Shown here: positions 39,956 to 47,839 of the stretch, piece by piece | How positions within the stretch are numbered: position 1 is the first letter of the stretch | Layout: every line of letters starts with the position of its first letter | NCBI GenBank assembly: GCA_934436505.1 | Contig: CAKSAP010000001.1 | Coordinates: forward strand, 744,001-808,000 | Origin: an uncultured Eubacteriales bacterium | GTDB lineage: Bacteria > Bacillota > Clostridia > Oscillospirales > Acutalibacteraceae | Length of the DNA: 64,000 nt | Direction: 5' to 3' | Translations under genes and position numbers: made by a program | Notes under the pieces: model-generated | What the model saw: the letters and a program-made list of their open reading frames with translations, nothing else | The model's database searches: none | What the model was told of the DNA's origin: nothing

Positions 39956-40309
39956 ATGATGCTTCTGAAAGCATTTGTGGTGGGCGGACTTATCTGCGTT
40001 GTCGGACAAATATTGATTGATACAACCAATCTCACACCTGCGAGGATTTTGGTGTCGTTTGTCGTGTTGGGAGTTTTACTCGGTGCGCTCGGAATATATG
40101 CGCCGTTTTCCGAATGGGCAGGGGCAGGGGCGAATGTTCCGCTGACGGGCTTCGGCAATATGCTCGTTCAGGGCACAAAGCAGGCGATAAGAGATTACGG
40201 CTGGCTCGGAATTTTAACAGGACCGTTGAGCGCAGGCTCTGCGGGTATCACGGCGGCAATGCTGTCGGGCGTGGTCGTGTCGTTCCTTACAAAACCAAAG
40301 TCAAAATAA
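39956..40309 (+). CDS. spoVAE: SpoVAE (SpoVAEb) spore membrane protein
   Basis: SpoVA proteins form the dipicolinic acid channel in the spore inner membrane. The 117-aa sequence has the family core FVVGGLICVVGQILIDTTNLTPARILV (in part), then EWAGAGANVPLTGFGNMLVQG and GPLSAGSAGITAAMLSGVVVSFL (in part), with about four membrane segments. The start at 39956 follows AAAGGCGG. spoVAC and spoVAD, normally adjacent, are not next to it here, so this is an isolated copy. The mobile-like 277-bp element lies immediately downstream of its terminator. Confidence 0.9.
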   Translation: MMLLKAFVVGGLICVVGQILIDTTNLTPARILVSFVVLGVLLGALGIYAPFSEWAGAGANVPLTGFGNMLVQGTKQAIRDYGWLGILTGPLSAGSAGITAAMLSGVVVSFLTKPKSK

Positions 40310-40316
40310 AACAAAA

Positions 40317-40351
40317 AAGAACAGTTATTCAAAAAGAATAGCTGTTCTTCC
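40317..40351 (+). terminator. terminator after spoVAE
   Basis: AAGAACAG...ATTC, five-base loop, GAATAGCTGTTCTT forms a stem of about 13 pairs with a small bulge and is followed by CCTTT. It is immediately followed by the 277-bp repeat element. Confidence 0.75.
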
Positions 40352-40354
40352 TTT

Positions 40355-40631
40355 GGCTGAGTGTTCATAAGGAAGTATTGGTTTCTCGCATAAAAATCCC
40401 TTATGCTTTTGCCAAAAAGCCTCGCAAGGCGACAGCCTTGCTTCATTTCTCGGCTTCGGCATAAAAGAATTTTTATAGCTACGAAACTGCAATGCACTTC
40501 AAAATAATATATTTTTGATACAAGAAAAGGCAAACCCCGCAGATAATGCTGACGCATATCTGTGGGGGTTAACGAATTATTGTACAAAAAGATGTTGTTT
40601 TGAAGCAAAACTGCCTTATGAACACTCAGCC
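40355..40631. mobile_element. 277-bp MITE-like element, copy A
   Basis: The element is bounded by perfect 18-bp terminal inverted repeats, GGCTGAGTGTTCATAAGG (40355-40372) and its complement (40614-40631). The inside holds several hairpins (CGAGG...AAGGCGACAGCCTTG, AACCCCGCAGATA...TATCTGTGGGGGTT) and no gene. An inverted copy of the same length is at 47852-48128. A TT dinucleotide flanks both ends, but no clear target-site duplication is seen. No transposase is encoded, so it would be non-autonomous. Confidence 0.8.
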
Positions 40632-40644
40632 TTGTATAGTTTGT

Positions 40645-40824
40645 TTACGCAACTGTCTCCGAAACGAAAGTATCGTCACAGCATGAGCAAGAAACATAGT
40701 TTTCAGCGTCGTTACCGATAACAACCTTTTTGCTGTCAACGTATTTCTTAACAAGAACATATGCTGCGAAAGCTGCGCCTGCAACTGCAACAAGAATACC
40801 GATTACCTGTAATGCTTTTTTCAT
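40645..40824 (-). CDS. 59-aa single-pass membrane protein with Cys cluster
   Basis: A small gene hidden from length-filtered searches. The ATG at 40824 has GGAGGTTTTGTT directly upstream. The protein begins MKKALQVIGILVAVAGAAFA, one transmembrane helix (about 5-26), then a basic stretch KKYVDSKKVV and a soluble tail with SCSCCDD (three Cys in four positions) and TFVSETVA at the end. It could be a small redox- or metal-binding membrane peptide. It sits between the 277-bp element and rpsT. No homologue is recalled. Confidence 0.72.
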   Translation of the reverse strand: MKKALQVIGILVAVAGAAFAAYVLVKKYVDSKKVVIGNDAENYVSCSCCDDTFVSETVA

Positions 40825-40976
40825 AACAAAACCTCCAATTTTGTTTTAAGTTCAATGCTATTATAACCAAATTAGAATTAAAAGTCAATGAACAATATGT
40901 AAAAAATGTGCGTATGAAAATAAAAAGCAAAACGCTGCCAACTTTAGGTTGACAGCGCAACAACAAACTGCTTGAA

Positions 40977-41234
40977 TTAAGCCTTGTTCAACTTAGTAAC
41001 GAGGGCGGACTTTTTACGTGCAGCATTGTTTTTATGAAGGAGACCCTTAGCAGTAGCCTGGTCAATCTTCTTAACAGCAGCAGTAACAAGTACTTCCTTG
41101 TCTGCAGAACCGCTTTCGATTGCAACATTAGCTTTCTTAATAGCAGTCTTTAATGCGGAATTCATTGATTTGTTGCGCTTAGCACGCTTGTCGTTTACGA
41201 TTACACGCTTTTTAGCTGATTTAATATTAGGCAT
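40977..41234 (-). CDS. rpsT: 30S ribosomal protein S20
   Basis: S20 binds 16S rRNA in the small subunit. The 85-aa basic helical protein begins MPNIKSAKKRVIVNDKRAKR and contains KKIDQATAKGLLHKNNAARKKSAL (in part), the standard S20 core and end. The start follows GGGAGGTGTGACA. It runs divergently from gpr, which is the classic rpsT/gpr arrangement of Firmicutes. Confidence 0.97.
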   Translation of the reverse strand: MPNIKSAKKRVIVNDKRAKRNKSMNSALKTAIKKANVAIESGSADKEVLVTAAVKKIDQATAKGLLHKNNAARKKSALVTKLNKA

Positions 41235-41362
41235 TGTCACACCTCCCTTATACATTAGCGGAATATATGATACCATTTATAGACGAAAAAAGCAAGTTTT
41301 TTTTATAATTTTGCAATATTTTTTTATTATGTCCAATAATAAGAACATAAGGAGATGTTAAA

Positions 41363-42229
41363 ATGAACGCAAGAACCGACTTGGCGATAGAAAAAGACAG
41401 CTTCATTTCAGGCGACAGACCAAAGGGGATAAGGCGAAAAATTTTTGAAACGGAAAAAACAAAGGTAACAAAAATTTCTGTTTTAGACAAGGAGGCGGCG
41501 GAGGTGATAGGCAAGCCCGTGGGCGAATATATAACGGTTGAATTGGACGAATTTTCCTACGACACGGAATTGCTCGACGACAGAATGAAAAGCATTTCAA
41601 CGCAGATTTCGTCGCTCTTGCCAAAGGGAGACGGCACGGTACTTGTCGCAGGCATAGGCAATAAGGACATAACTCCCGACGCCTTAGGACCTCGCTGTGC
41701 CGAGGGGATATTTTCGACAAGGCATATTACCTCGGAGCTTGCAGAGGAAATAGGACTTGATTTCTTAAATCCCGTTTGTTCGCTTGCTACGGGCGTTCTC
41801 GGACAGACGGGAATTGAAACGGGGGAGATAATCAAGAGCGTTGCCGATGCCATTAAGCCAAAGGCTGTTATCGTCATTGACGCACTTGCGGCGGCAGGAC
41901 TTGAAAGGCTCGGCAGAACTGTGCAAATAACCGATACGGGCATAACTCCCGGCTCGGGTGTCGGAAACAAGAGAGCCGAAATTTCAAAAAACACACTCGG
42001 CGTGCCTGTTATAGCAATCGGCGTTCCGACGGTTGTAGATGCGGTTACGCTCGCAAGGGCTATGACGGGAAACAAGACCGCCACAGAAAATGCCGAGGCG
42101 CAGAATATGATGGTAACGCCCCGTGAAATTGACGTTATGATAGAAAGAGCCGCAAAGCTTATTGCACTCTGCGTAAACTGTGCCCTGCAACCCGAAACCG
42201 ACCCCGAGCTTTTGCTGTCTGTCGTATAA
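41363..42229 (+). CDS. gpr: germination protease GPR
   Basis: GPR degrades small acid-soluble spore proteins when spores germinate. The 288-aa protein starts MNARTDLAIEKDSF, the propeptide region typical of GPR, and has VLVAGIGNKDITPDALGPRC and VIVIDALAAAGLERLGRTVQ with the conserved Asp residues, then SGVGNKRAEISKNTLGVPVIAIGVPTVVDAVTLA (in part). GPR is a forespore gene; a weak pair GCAATA (41313-41318) and AATAATA (41335-41341) lies upstream, spaced 16. spoIIP begins 54 bases downstream, as in other Firmicutes. Confidence 0.96.
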   Translation: MNARTDLAIEKDSFISGDRPKGIRRKIFETEKTKVTKISVLDKEAAEVIGKPVGEYITVELDEFSYDTELLDDRMKSISTQISSLLPKGDGTVLVAGIGNKDITPDALGPRCAEGIFSTRHITSELAEEIGLDFLNPVCSLATGVLGQTGIETGEIIKSVADAIKPKAVIVIDALAAAGLERLGRTVQITDTGITPGSGVGNKRAEISKNTLGVPVIAIGVPTVVDAVTLARAMTGNKTATENAEAQNMMVTPREIDVMIERAAKLIALCVNCALQPETDPELLLSVV

Positions 42230-42252
42230 ATTAAGCCGCTTTTGCATATACA
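42226..42252 (+). promoter_or_regulatory. candidate sigma-E promoter of spoIIP
   Basis: ATA at 42226-42228 overlaps the gpr stop; after exactly 16 bases comes CATATACA at 42245-42252. The surrounding block agrees with the spoIIID region in 20 of 23 positions (TTTTGCATAT, two differing bases, ATTAC, one differing base, GATAT). spoIIP has its own sigma-E promoter in model spore formers. The predicted start, about 42258-42260, lies just before the 3' arm of the hairpin below. Confidence 0.6.
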
Positions 42253-42282
42253 TTACGGATATATATGCGAAAGGATGGTTAA
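42231..42282 (+). promoter_or_regulatory. hairpin partly sequestering the spoIIP ribosome binding site
   Basis: CTTTTGCATATA (42239-42250) pairs with TATATGCGAAAG (42262-42273) over 12 bp, one of them G-U. Outer pairs CC/GG and TTAA/TTAA extend it to 42231-42282 with small bulges. The 3' side contains AAAGGATGG, the Shine-Dalgarno of the ATG at 42284. The organisation copies that of spoIIID at 3934-3980, though the stem is less perfect. Confidence 0.55.
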
Positions 42283-42283
42283 A

Positions 42284-43426
42284 ATGAGAAACCGAAAAGC
42301 TCCCGAAAACTCATCAAACGGCGTTACGGCGTTTATTTCACTGATAATATTTACGCTCGCTTTCCTCTTGAACACCTATTGTCCGACGGCGGTAGTCAAA
42401 ACCGCAGTTGCTTCGGCAGGACTTGCCTTGCCGCAGGCGACGGTGCAGACGTTTTCACAGGCTGCGAGGTCGGCGAAATCAGAGCCGAAAGCACAGGAAA
42501 CGGGCAATATGGAAATCTCCGACAACACGGAAATCACAAAAAAATCGCAGGAAACGGCAAAAAAGGGCGACTCGGCACCGCAGGACATACTCGAAATGGC
42601 AAAAAAATACAAAGCCGATTTTTCTGCCGCCTCACACGACGGAAAAATAGTTGAAAAGACCTACGGCGTTGCCAATGCGACCTCGACCTTCGGAAATATT
42701 ACCGTTCGCAACACAACTCCGTCGCACAGTATCAATATCGAAAGCTCACTTTCGGGCGAGCTTGTGTTTTCTCCCGAGGATATTTCAAAGCCTACGGTGC
42801 TGATTTTCCATACGCACACAACCGAAAGCTATGAAATGCTTGACGAGGGGTGGTTTACAAATTCTTACAGCACAAGGAGTAACGACCCAGACAAAAATAT
42901 GGTAAGAGTCGGCACGGCGATATGCGAAGAATTAGAAAAAAGCGGAATAGGATATATCCACGACACCGATATTCACGACGCTCAATACACAGGCGCATAT
43001 GACCGTTCACGTGAGAAAATCGATAGAATTTTGCAGGAAAATCCGACAATACAGATTGTCCTTGACGTTCACAGAGACGCAATTCACAATTCCGAAACGA
43101 CACGCACAAAGCCCGTAACGACAATAAACGGCAGAAAAGCGGCGCAGATAATGATAATAACGGGCTGTGAGGACGGTAAGGTAAAATCATTTCCGTCATG
43201 GGAGAAAAATTTGACCTTTGCCCTTAAATTGCAACAAAAGGCGGAAACAATGTATCCGAGCCTTATGCGACCGATACTTTTTTCTGCCCGTAAGTACAAT
43301 ATGGACGTAGTTCCGTGCTCTGTTTTGTTGGAGGTCGGAAGCGACTCGAACACGCTGGAGGAAGCTGAATATTCGGGGCATTTAATCGGTAGGGCAATAA
43401 GCGAATTCGTAAAGGAGAACAAATGA
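42284..43426 (+). CDS. spoIIP: stage II sporulation protein P
   Basis: SpoIIP is a membrane-anchored amidase/endopeptidase that hydrolyses septal peptidoglycan with SpoIID and SpoIIM during engulfment. The 380-aa protein has an N-terminal transmembrane helix (about 15-35), a polar Lys/Glu linker, and the catalytic domain with VLIFHTHTTESY, IVLDVHRDAI and VLLEVGSDSNTLEEAEYSG (the HTH...ES and H.D metal residues and GS.NT motif). The start at 42284 has AAGGA at eight bases. It lies directly after gpr. Confidence 0.95.
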   Translation: MRNRKAPENSSNGVTAFISLIIFTLAFLLNTYCPTAVVKTAVASAGLALPQATVQTFSQAARSAKSEPKAQETGNMEISDNTEITKKSQETAKKGDSAPQDILEMAKKYKADFSAASHDGKIVEKTYGVANATSTFGNITVRNTTPSHSINIESSLSGELVFSPEDISKPTVLIFHTHTTESYEMLDEGWFTNSYSTRSNDPDKNMVRVGTAICEELEKSGIGYIHDTDIHDAQYTGAYDRSREKIDRILQENPTIQIVLDVHRDAIHNSETTRTKPVTTINGRKAAQIMIITGCEDGKVKSFPSWEKNLTFALKLQQKAETMYPSLMRPILFSARKYNMDVVPCSVLLEVGSDSNTLEEAEYSGHLIGRAISEFVKENK

Positions 43427-43617
43427 AAAAGGACAGGGAATTTAAGAAATTTATAACCGTAACAATATTGATTTTATGTGCGTTTTCGCTGTTCTCGGGC
43501 GTTGCTACGGCGAGCGAAAGAACGGGAAAAGCGGTGTTCGGCATTCACTCCGACACCGTAACCGAAGCGGATGTTATAAACGGCGTCAAACGGTTCTTGA
43601 ATGATATAAAATTATAG
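43423..43617 (+). CDS. small membrane protein of unknown function
   Basis: This 64-aa protein overlaps the spoIIP stop by four bases (ATGA), with AAAGGAGAACA upstream, so it is translationally coupled to spoIIP. It has one N-terminal transmembrane helix (KFITVTILILCAFSLFSGVA) and a short outer part ending VTEADVINGVKRFLNDIKL. The coupling suggests a spore-related role, perhaps with SpoIIP, but no family is recognised. Confidence 0.65.
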   Translation: MKKDREFKKFITVTILILCAFSLFSGVATASERTGKAVFGIHSDTVTEADVINGVKRFLNDIKL

Positions 43618-43658
43618 TGTATAATTAAGCTATACAGTATGCTTAGGAGAAATGAAAT

Positions 43659-44627
43659 ATGAATTTTAATAATCTTACTAACGGTCAGTCGGAGGGCTTT
43701 GCCATCGTAAAGCAGTGCGACGAAAAGACAACTGCAAAGGGCTCGACCTATCTTGATATGAAGCTTTCCGATAAAAGCGGAGAGATAAACGCAAAGCTTT
43801 GGGATTATTCGCCGTTGATTCACGGCAGTTTCCCTGCCGATTCTGTCGTAAAGGTAAGGGGAGAAATCAGTAAATATCAGGGCAACGATCAGCTTAGAAT
43901 AAGCAAGATAAGGCTTGTAAACGATTCGGATAACGTCAATATGGACGACCTTGTTCAGTCGGCTGATTATTCGGGCGAATTTATGTACGAAAAGCTCATT
44001 GAAAGGGTAAATGCCTTTTCCGACGAGGAGCTTAAAAAGCTTGTTTTACATATGTACGAGCAGAGAAAGGACGTTTTGCTCACTTGGCCTGCCGCATACA
44101 GACTTCATCACGCAGTCAGAGGCGGACTGTTAATGCACACGCTTTCAATCGTTAAGCTCTGCGAGGGTGTATGCGAGGTTTATCCGTTTGTAAATAAGGA
44201 CTTGCTTTTGACGGGCGCTATGCTTCACGATATTGCAAAGACAACGGAATATGACGTCGGTGCAAGCGGCATCGCATCGGGCTATACCGTTGAGGGCAAT
44301 TTGATAGGACATCTTGTAAAGGGTGCTATGCTTGTTGACGAAGCGGCAACGGAGCTTTCAATATCAAGGGAAAAGGCAATGCTTGTTGAGCATATGCTCA
44401 TTTCACATCACGGCGAGCCGGAATACGGTGCGGCGGTCAGACCTATGTTTCTTGAGGCTGAATTGCTCTCGGAGCTCGACCTTATGGACGCACGGGTTTA
44501 TCAGATAGCACATGCGATTGAAAATGTTGAGGAAAACGGCTTTTCGTCAAGGCTTTGGGCACTCGAGGACAGAAGAATATACAAGCACGAAGCAAAACAG
44601 GACAGCACAAAGGTTAATCTTGAATAA
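43659..44627 (+). CDS. 3'-5' exoribonuclease YhaM family (OB + HD domain)
   Basis: YhaM enzymes trim RNA and DNA 3' ends. The 322-aa protein has an N-terminal OB nucleic-acid-binding fold (KSGEINAKLWDYSPL, VKVRGEISKYQGNDQLRISKIR in part) and a C-terminal HD domain with AAYRLHHAVRGGLLMHTLSI, the metal-binding MLHDIAKTTEY and MLISHHGEPEYG. The length is usual. GGAGAAATGAAAT precedes the start. It leads an operon with DUF2804, prmA, a thioredoxin-like gene and trxB. Confidence 0.92.
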   Translation: MNFNNLTNGQSEGFAIVKQCDEKTTAKGSTYLDMKLSDKSGEINAKLWDYSPLIHGSFPADSVVKVRGEISKYQGNDQLRISKIRLVNDSDNVNMDDLVQSADYSGEFMYEKLIERVNAFSDEELKKLVLHMYEQRKDVLLTWPAAYRLHHAVRGGLLMHTLSIVKLCEGVCEVYPFVNKDLLLTGAMLHDIAKTTEYDVGASGIASGYTVEGNLIGHLVKGAMLVDEAATELSISREKAMLVEHMLISHHGEPEYGAAVRPMFLEAELLSELDLMDARVYQIAHAIENVEENGFSSRLWALEDRRIYKHEAKQDSTKVNLE

Positions 44628-44647
44628 ATTTTTAGGGGGTTGATTTT

Positions 44648-45673
44648 ATGAGAAATCATGAAGTTACTAAGGTTCAAAGATTGCTTAATGAGGACGGTAC
44701 GTTAAAAGAGCCGGGCTGGTCAAGAAAGCTTTATCAAATCTATGACAGGAACGACATCAAAAAGCGTGCTACCCGTATTAAAGAATGGGATTATTATCTT
44801 GTTCTTGCAAAGGATTACGGCGTTGCGTTCACGATTTCCGATGACGGCTACATAGGACTTCAGTCTGTGTCCCTGCTCGATTTCAGGGGAACTCCGTGGG
44901 AGCATACCGAAACCGTGCTCAATGCTTTTCCGATGGGTAAGCTTAAAATGCCGTCAACAACCGATAAGGGCGACATTATGTACAAGGACAAGCGTCTTTA
45001 TCTTGAGTACAAAAAGCGTGGCAATATGCGTAAAATCGTTTGCGTGTTCAAGAATTTCCACGAGGGAAAGACCTTTACCTGCGACTTGACTCTTACACAG
45101 CCCGACGGCGATACTATGGTTATCGCAACTCCCTGGAAAGAGGACAAGCATGCATTCTACTATAATCAGAAAATCAACTGTATGAGAGCTTCGGGCACTT
45201 GCACCTACGGCTCGGAAACCTATACGTTTAATTCAGACACCGACTTTGCGACTCTTGATTGGGGCAGAGGTGTTTGGACTTATGATAACACATGGAATTG
45301 GGGCTCGGGCAACGGTATAATCAACGGCAAGGACTTCGGCTTTAACATAGGCTATGGCTTCGGCGACACAACAGCTGCCTCCGAAAACATAATTTTCTAT
45401 GACGGAGTAGGTCATAAGCTTGACGATATTACATTTAATATCCCCGAGGACAGCTACACGAAGCCGTGGACTATAACCTCCTCGGATAAGAGGTTTGAAA
45501 TGACCTTTACACCCATTATCGACAGGGCGGCGAAGATTGACGTAAAGCTCATAGTTACGGATCAGCATCAGGTTTTCGGTAAAATGAACGGCGTTGCGGT
45601 GCTTGATGACGGTACGAAGCTCGAAGTTAAAGACCTTGTCTGCTTCTGCGAGAGGGTACACAATAAATATTAA
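44648..45673 (+). CDS. DUF2804 domain-containing protein
   Basis: This 341-aa soluble protein fits the DUF2804 family, uncharacterised proteins with a beta-rich fold. It contains WDYYLVLAKDYGVAFTISDDGYIGL (in part) and the conserved block DWGRGVWTYDNTWNWGSGNG (about residues 202-221), which is typical of the family, and IGYGFGDTTAASENI later. TTTTTAGGGGGTTGATTTT supplies the ribosome site. It follows yhaM by 20 bases. No catalytic mechanism is known. Confidence 0.88.
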   Translation: MRNHEVTKVQRLLNEDGTLKEPGWSRKLYQIYDRNDIKKRATRIKEWDYYLVLAKDYGVAFTISDDGYIGLQSVSLLDFRGTPWEHTETVLNAFPMGKLKMPSTTDKGDIMYKDKRLYLEYKKRGNMRKIVCVFKNFHEGKTFTCDLTLTQPDGDTMVIATPWKEDKHAFYYNQKINCMRASGTCTYGSETYTFNSDTDFATLDWGRGVWTYDNTWNWGSGNGIINGKDFGFNIGYGFGDTTAASENIIFYDGVGHKLDDITFNIPEDSYTKPWTITSSDKRFEMTFTPIIDRAAKIDVKLIVTDQHQVFGKMNGVAVLDDGTKLEVKDLVCFCERVHNKY

Positions 45674-45689
45674 AAGGTGAAAGCAATAA

Positions 45690-46619
45690 ATGGAATGGAC
45701 AGAAGTTATAATTGAAATAAATGCCGACGATATAGATGTTGCGACCGATATTGCGAATATGGTTGTGCCCTACGGTGTGTATATTGAGGATTACAGAACT
45801 CTTGAGGAGGAGACATGGGAGATTGCAAATATCGACCTTATCGACGAGGAGCTGCTCAAAAAAGACCGCACAAAGGGCTATATTCACATCTATATTTCTC
45901 CCGACGAAAACCCTGCCGAAGCGGTTGCGTTTTTGTCCGAACGCTTGAATGAGAATGGAATTTCCAACAAAATCGACCTCAACAAGTGCAAAAATGAGGA
46001 TTGGGAGAACAATTGGAAGGAGTTTTTCAAGCCGATGAACGTCGGCGAAAAATTGCTTATCAGACCCCTGTGGATTGACGATTATGAAAACCCCACAGGC
46101 AGAAAAGTGCTTTCGATTGAGCCGGGACTTGCTTTCGGTACGGGCGGACACGACACGACCCGTCTTTGCCTTGAAATGTGCGAAAAATATCTCAAGGACG
46201 GCGACAGCGTGCTCGACACGGGCTGCGGAAGCGGTATTCTTGCGATTGCCTGCCTGCTGCTCGGCGCTAAAAATGCTGTCGGCGTTGACATTGACGAATT
46301 AGCGGTTAAAACTGCGATTGAAAACGGTAAAGTCAACGGCTTTTCAGAGCCCGAATACAGGATTTTAGAGGGCAACCTCACGGATAAGGTAACGGGAAAA
46401 TTTGATTTGGTCGTTGCTAATATTGTGGCGGATGTTATTATAATGTTCTCCGATTTTGTCGGCGATTTTATGAATGACGGAGCGCATTTTATCGTTTCGG
46501 GAATTATCGCACCGAGAGCCGACGAGGTCAAAGCGGCTTTGAAGAAAAACAATTTCCGCATAGTTGAGGAAAATCGCAACGGCGATTGGCTTTGCTATGT
46601 GCTTGAAAAGGCGCAGTGA
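45690..46619 (+). CDS. prmA: ribosomal protein L11 methyltransferase
   Basis: PrmA trimethylates ribosomal protein L11. The 309-aa protein has an N-terminal substrate-recognition domain (MEWTEVIIEINADDIDVAT), then GLAFGTGGHDTTRLCLEM (the PrmA signature), and the SAM-binding LDTGCGSGILAIACLLLGAK (about 175-194), GVDIDELAV and the catalytic NIVADVI. The length is typical. AAAGGTGAAAGCAATAA lies before the start. Its stop overlaps the following start (TGATG). Confidence 0.96.
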   Translation: MEWTEVIIEINADDIDVATDIANMVVPYGVYIEDYRTLEEETWEIANIDLIDEELLKKDRTKGYIHIYISPDENPAEAVAFLSERLNENGISNKIDLNKCKNEDWENNWKEFFKPMNVGEKLLIRPLWIDDYENPTGRKVLSIEPGLAFGTGGHDTTRLCLEMCEKYLKDGDSVLDTGCGSGILAIACLLLGAKNAVGVDIDELAVKTAIENGKVNGFSEPEYRILEGNLTDKVTGKFDLVVANIVADVIIMFSDFVGDFMNDGAHFIVSGIIAPRADEVKAALKKNNFRIVEENRNGDWLCYVLEKAQ

Positions 46620-46918
46620 TGTTAAGACTTAAAAGCTTGTTAAAAAATGAGCTGCCGAGCAATACTTTACCAAAGACGGCAGACGAAAATTTTGAGTATT
46701 CTCTTTTTGTGACAAAGACCTGCCCAAACTGTAAAAAGGCAAAGTCCCTGCTTGCAAAATCGGGTATAAATTATACCGAAATTGCCGTTGAGGACGAGCC
46801 GCAGCTTGCGTTGGAGCTTGATTTGCGGCAGGCACCGTCGCTTGTCATAAGCTCGCAAAACGGCACAAAAATTGTGTCGGGTATCTCAAATATCAAAAGG
46901 TATCTCGAGGGAAAATGA
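46619..46918 (+). CDS. glutaredoxin/thioredoxin-like protein
   Basis: This 99-aa protein has a CPNC active-site motif in LFVTKTCPNCKKAKSLL (about 37-40) and a cis-Pro in RQAPSLVIS (about 76-80), the glutaredoxin/NrdH fold pattern. It overlaps prmA by one base and the flavoprotein reductase gene by four bases, so it is probably the dedicated redox partner of that reductase. It lacks the thioredoxin WCGPC motif. Confidence 0.88.
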   Translation: MLRLKSLLKNELPSNTLPKTADENFEYSLFVTKTCPNCKKAKSLLAKSGINYTEIAVEDEPQLALELDLRQAPSLVISSQNGTKIVSGISNIKRYLEGK

Positions 46919-47835
46919 TGTACGATATAATTGTTGTCGGCGGAGGTCCTGCCGGACTTACTGCCGCCTTGTATTCGGTGCGTGCAGGCAAGAGCGTGTT
47001 GGTACTCGAAAAGGCGAATTACGGCGGTCAAATGGCTCTTTCGCCGAGGATTGAGAATTATCCAGGCTTTTCAAAAATCAGCGGATATGACCTGTCGGAG
47101 ATGATTTTCAAGCAGGTTGAGGCGGCAGGTGCGGAGCTTTTAGATGAAGAGGCTTTGAGCATTTCCGAAAAGGACAATATCAAAACCGTCAAGACCGACG
47201 GGGGCGAATATCAGTCAAAGGCGGTCATAATCGCTACGGGTATGAGGCACAAGTTACTCGGCGTTAAGAACGAAAACGAGTATTCGGGTAACGGAATATC
47301 CTATTGTGCGGCTTGCGACGGTGCGTTTTATAAGGACAAATGCGTTGCGGTTGTCGGTGGCGGTAATTCTGCGGTGCAGGAGGCTTTGTATCTTTGCGAT
47401 ATTTGCAAAAGCGTAACGGTCATGCAAAATTTGCCGTCGCTCACGGCTGAAAATAAGCTCTGTGAGCAGTTGAAAAAAAGAGAAAATGTACAATTTCTCT
47501 TTAACACCGTAATAACAGAATTTACGGGAGACGGGGAAAAATTGACGGGCGTCATTGCAGAGAATACCGACACAAAAACCGCTTCCGAAATGACCTTTGA
47601 CAGCGTGTTTGTCGCAATAGGACTTGAAGCCGACAACGACATTTTCAAAGGCTTGATAACGCTTGACAATGAGAACTTTATTTTATCGGATGACGAAATG
47701 AAAACCGACAGAGACGGAATTTTTACGGCAGGCGATTGCAGGTCAAAGAAAATTCGGCAAATTACTACGGCAATGGCGGACGGCACAACGGCGGCTTTTT
47801 CGGCTTGTAAATACGTTGACGAACTGAATAAATAA
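46915..47835 (+). CDS. trxB: thioredoxin reductase-like flavoprotein
   Basis: This is a low-molecular-weight thioredoxin reductase family protein of 306 aa. It has FAD motif VVGGGPAGLTAALYSVRAGKSVLVLEK (in part), the redox motif CAAC in YCAACDGAFYKDK, the NAD(P) motif VVGGGNSAVQEALYL and the C-terminal FTAGDCRSKKIRQITTAMADG. The active site CAAC differs slightly from CATC/CAVC. Coupled to the upstream CPNC protein by a four-base overlap. The coenzyme (NADPH or reduced ferredoxin) cannot be told. Confidence 0.93.
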   Translation: MMYDIIVVGGGPAGLTAALYSVRAGKSVLVLEKANYGGQMALSPRIENYPGFSKISGYDLSEMIFKQVEAAGAELLDEEALSISEKDNIKTVKTDGGEYQSKAVIIATGMRHKLLGVKNENEYSGNGISYCAACDGAFYKDKCVAVVGGGNSAVQEALYLCDICKSVTVMQNLPSLTAENKLCEQLKKRENVQFLFNTVITEFTGDGEKLTGVIAENTDTKTASEMTFDSVFVAIGLEADNDIFKGLITLDNENFILSDDEMKTDRDGIFTAGDCRSKKIRQITTAMADGTTAAFSACKYVDELNK

Positions 47836-47839
47836 AAAA

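Noticed and set aside
41313..41341. Sigma-F/G promoter of gpr
   Set aside because: GCAATA and AATAATA are only 16 bases apart and match poorly, so this is mentioned only within the gpr entry.
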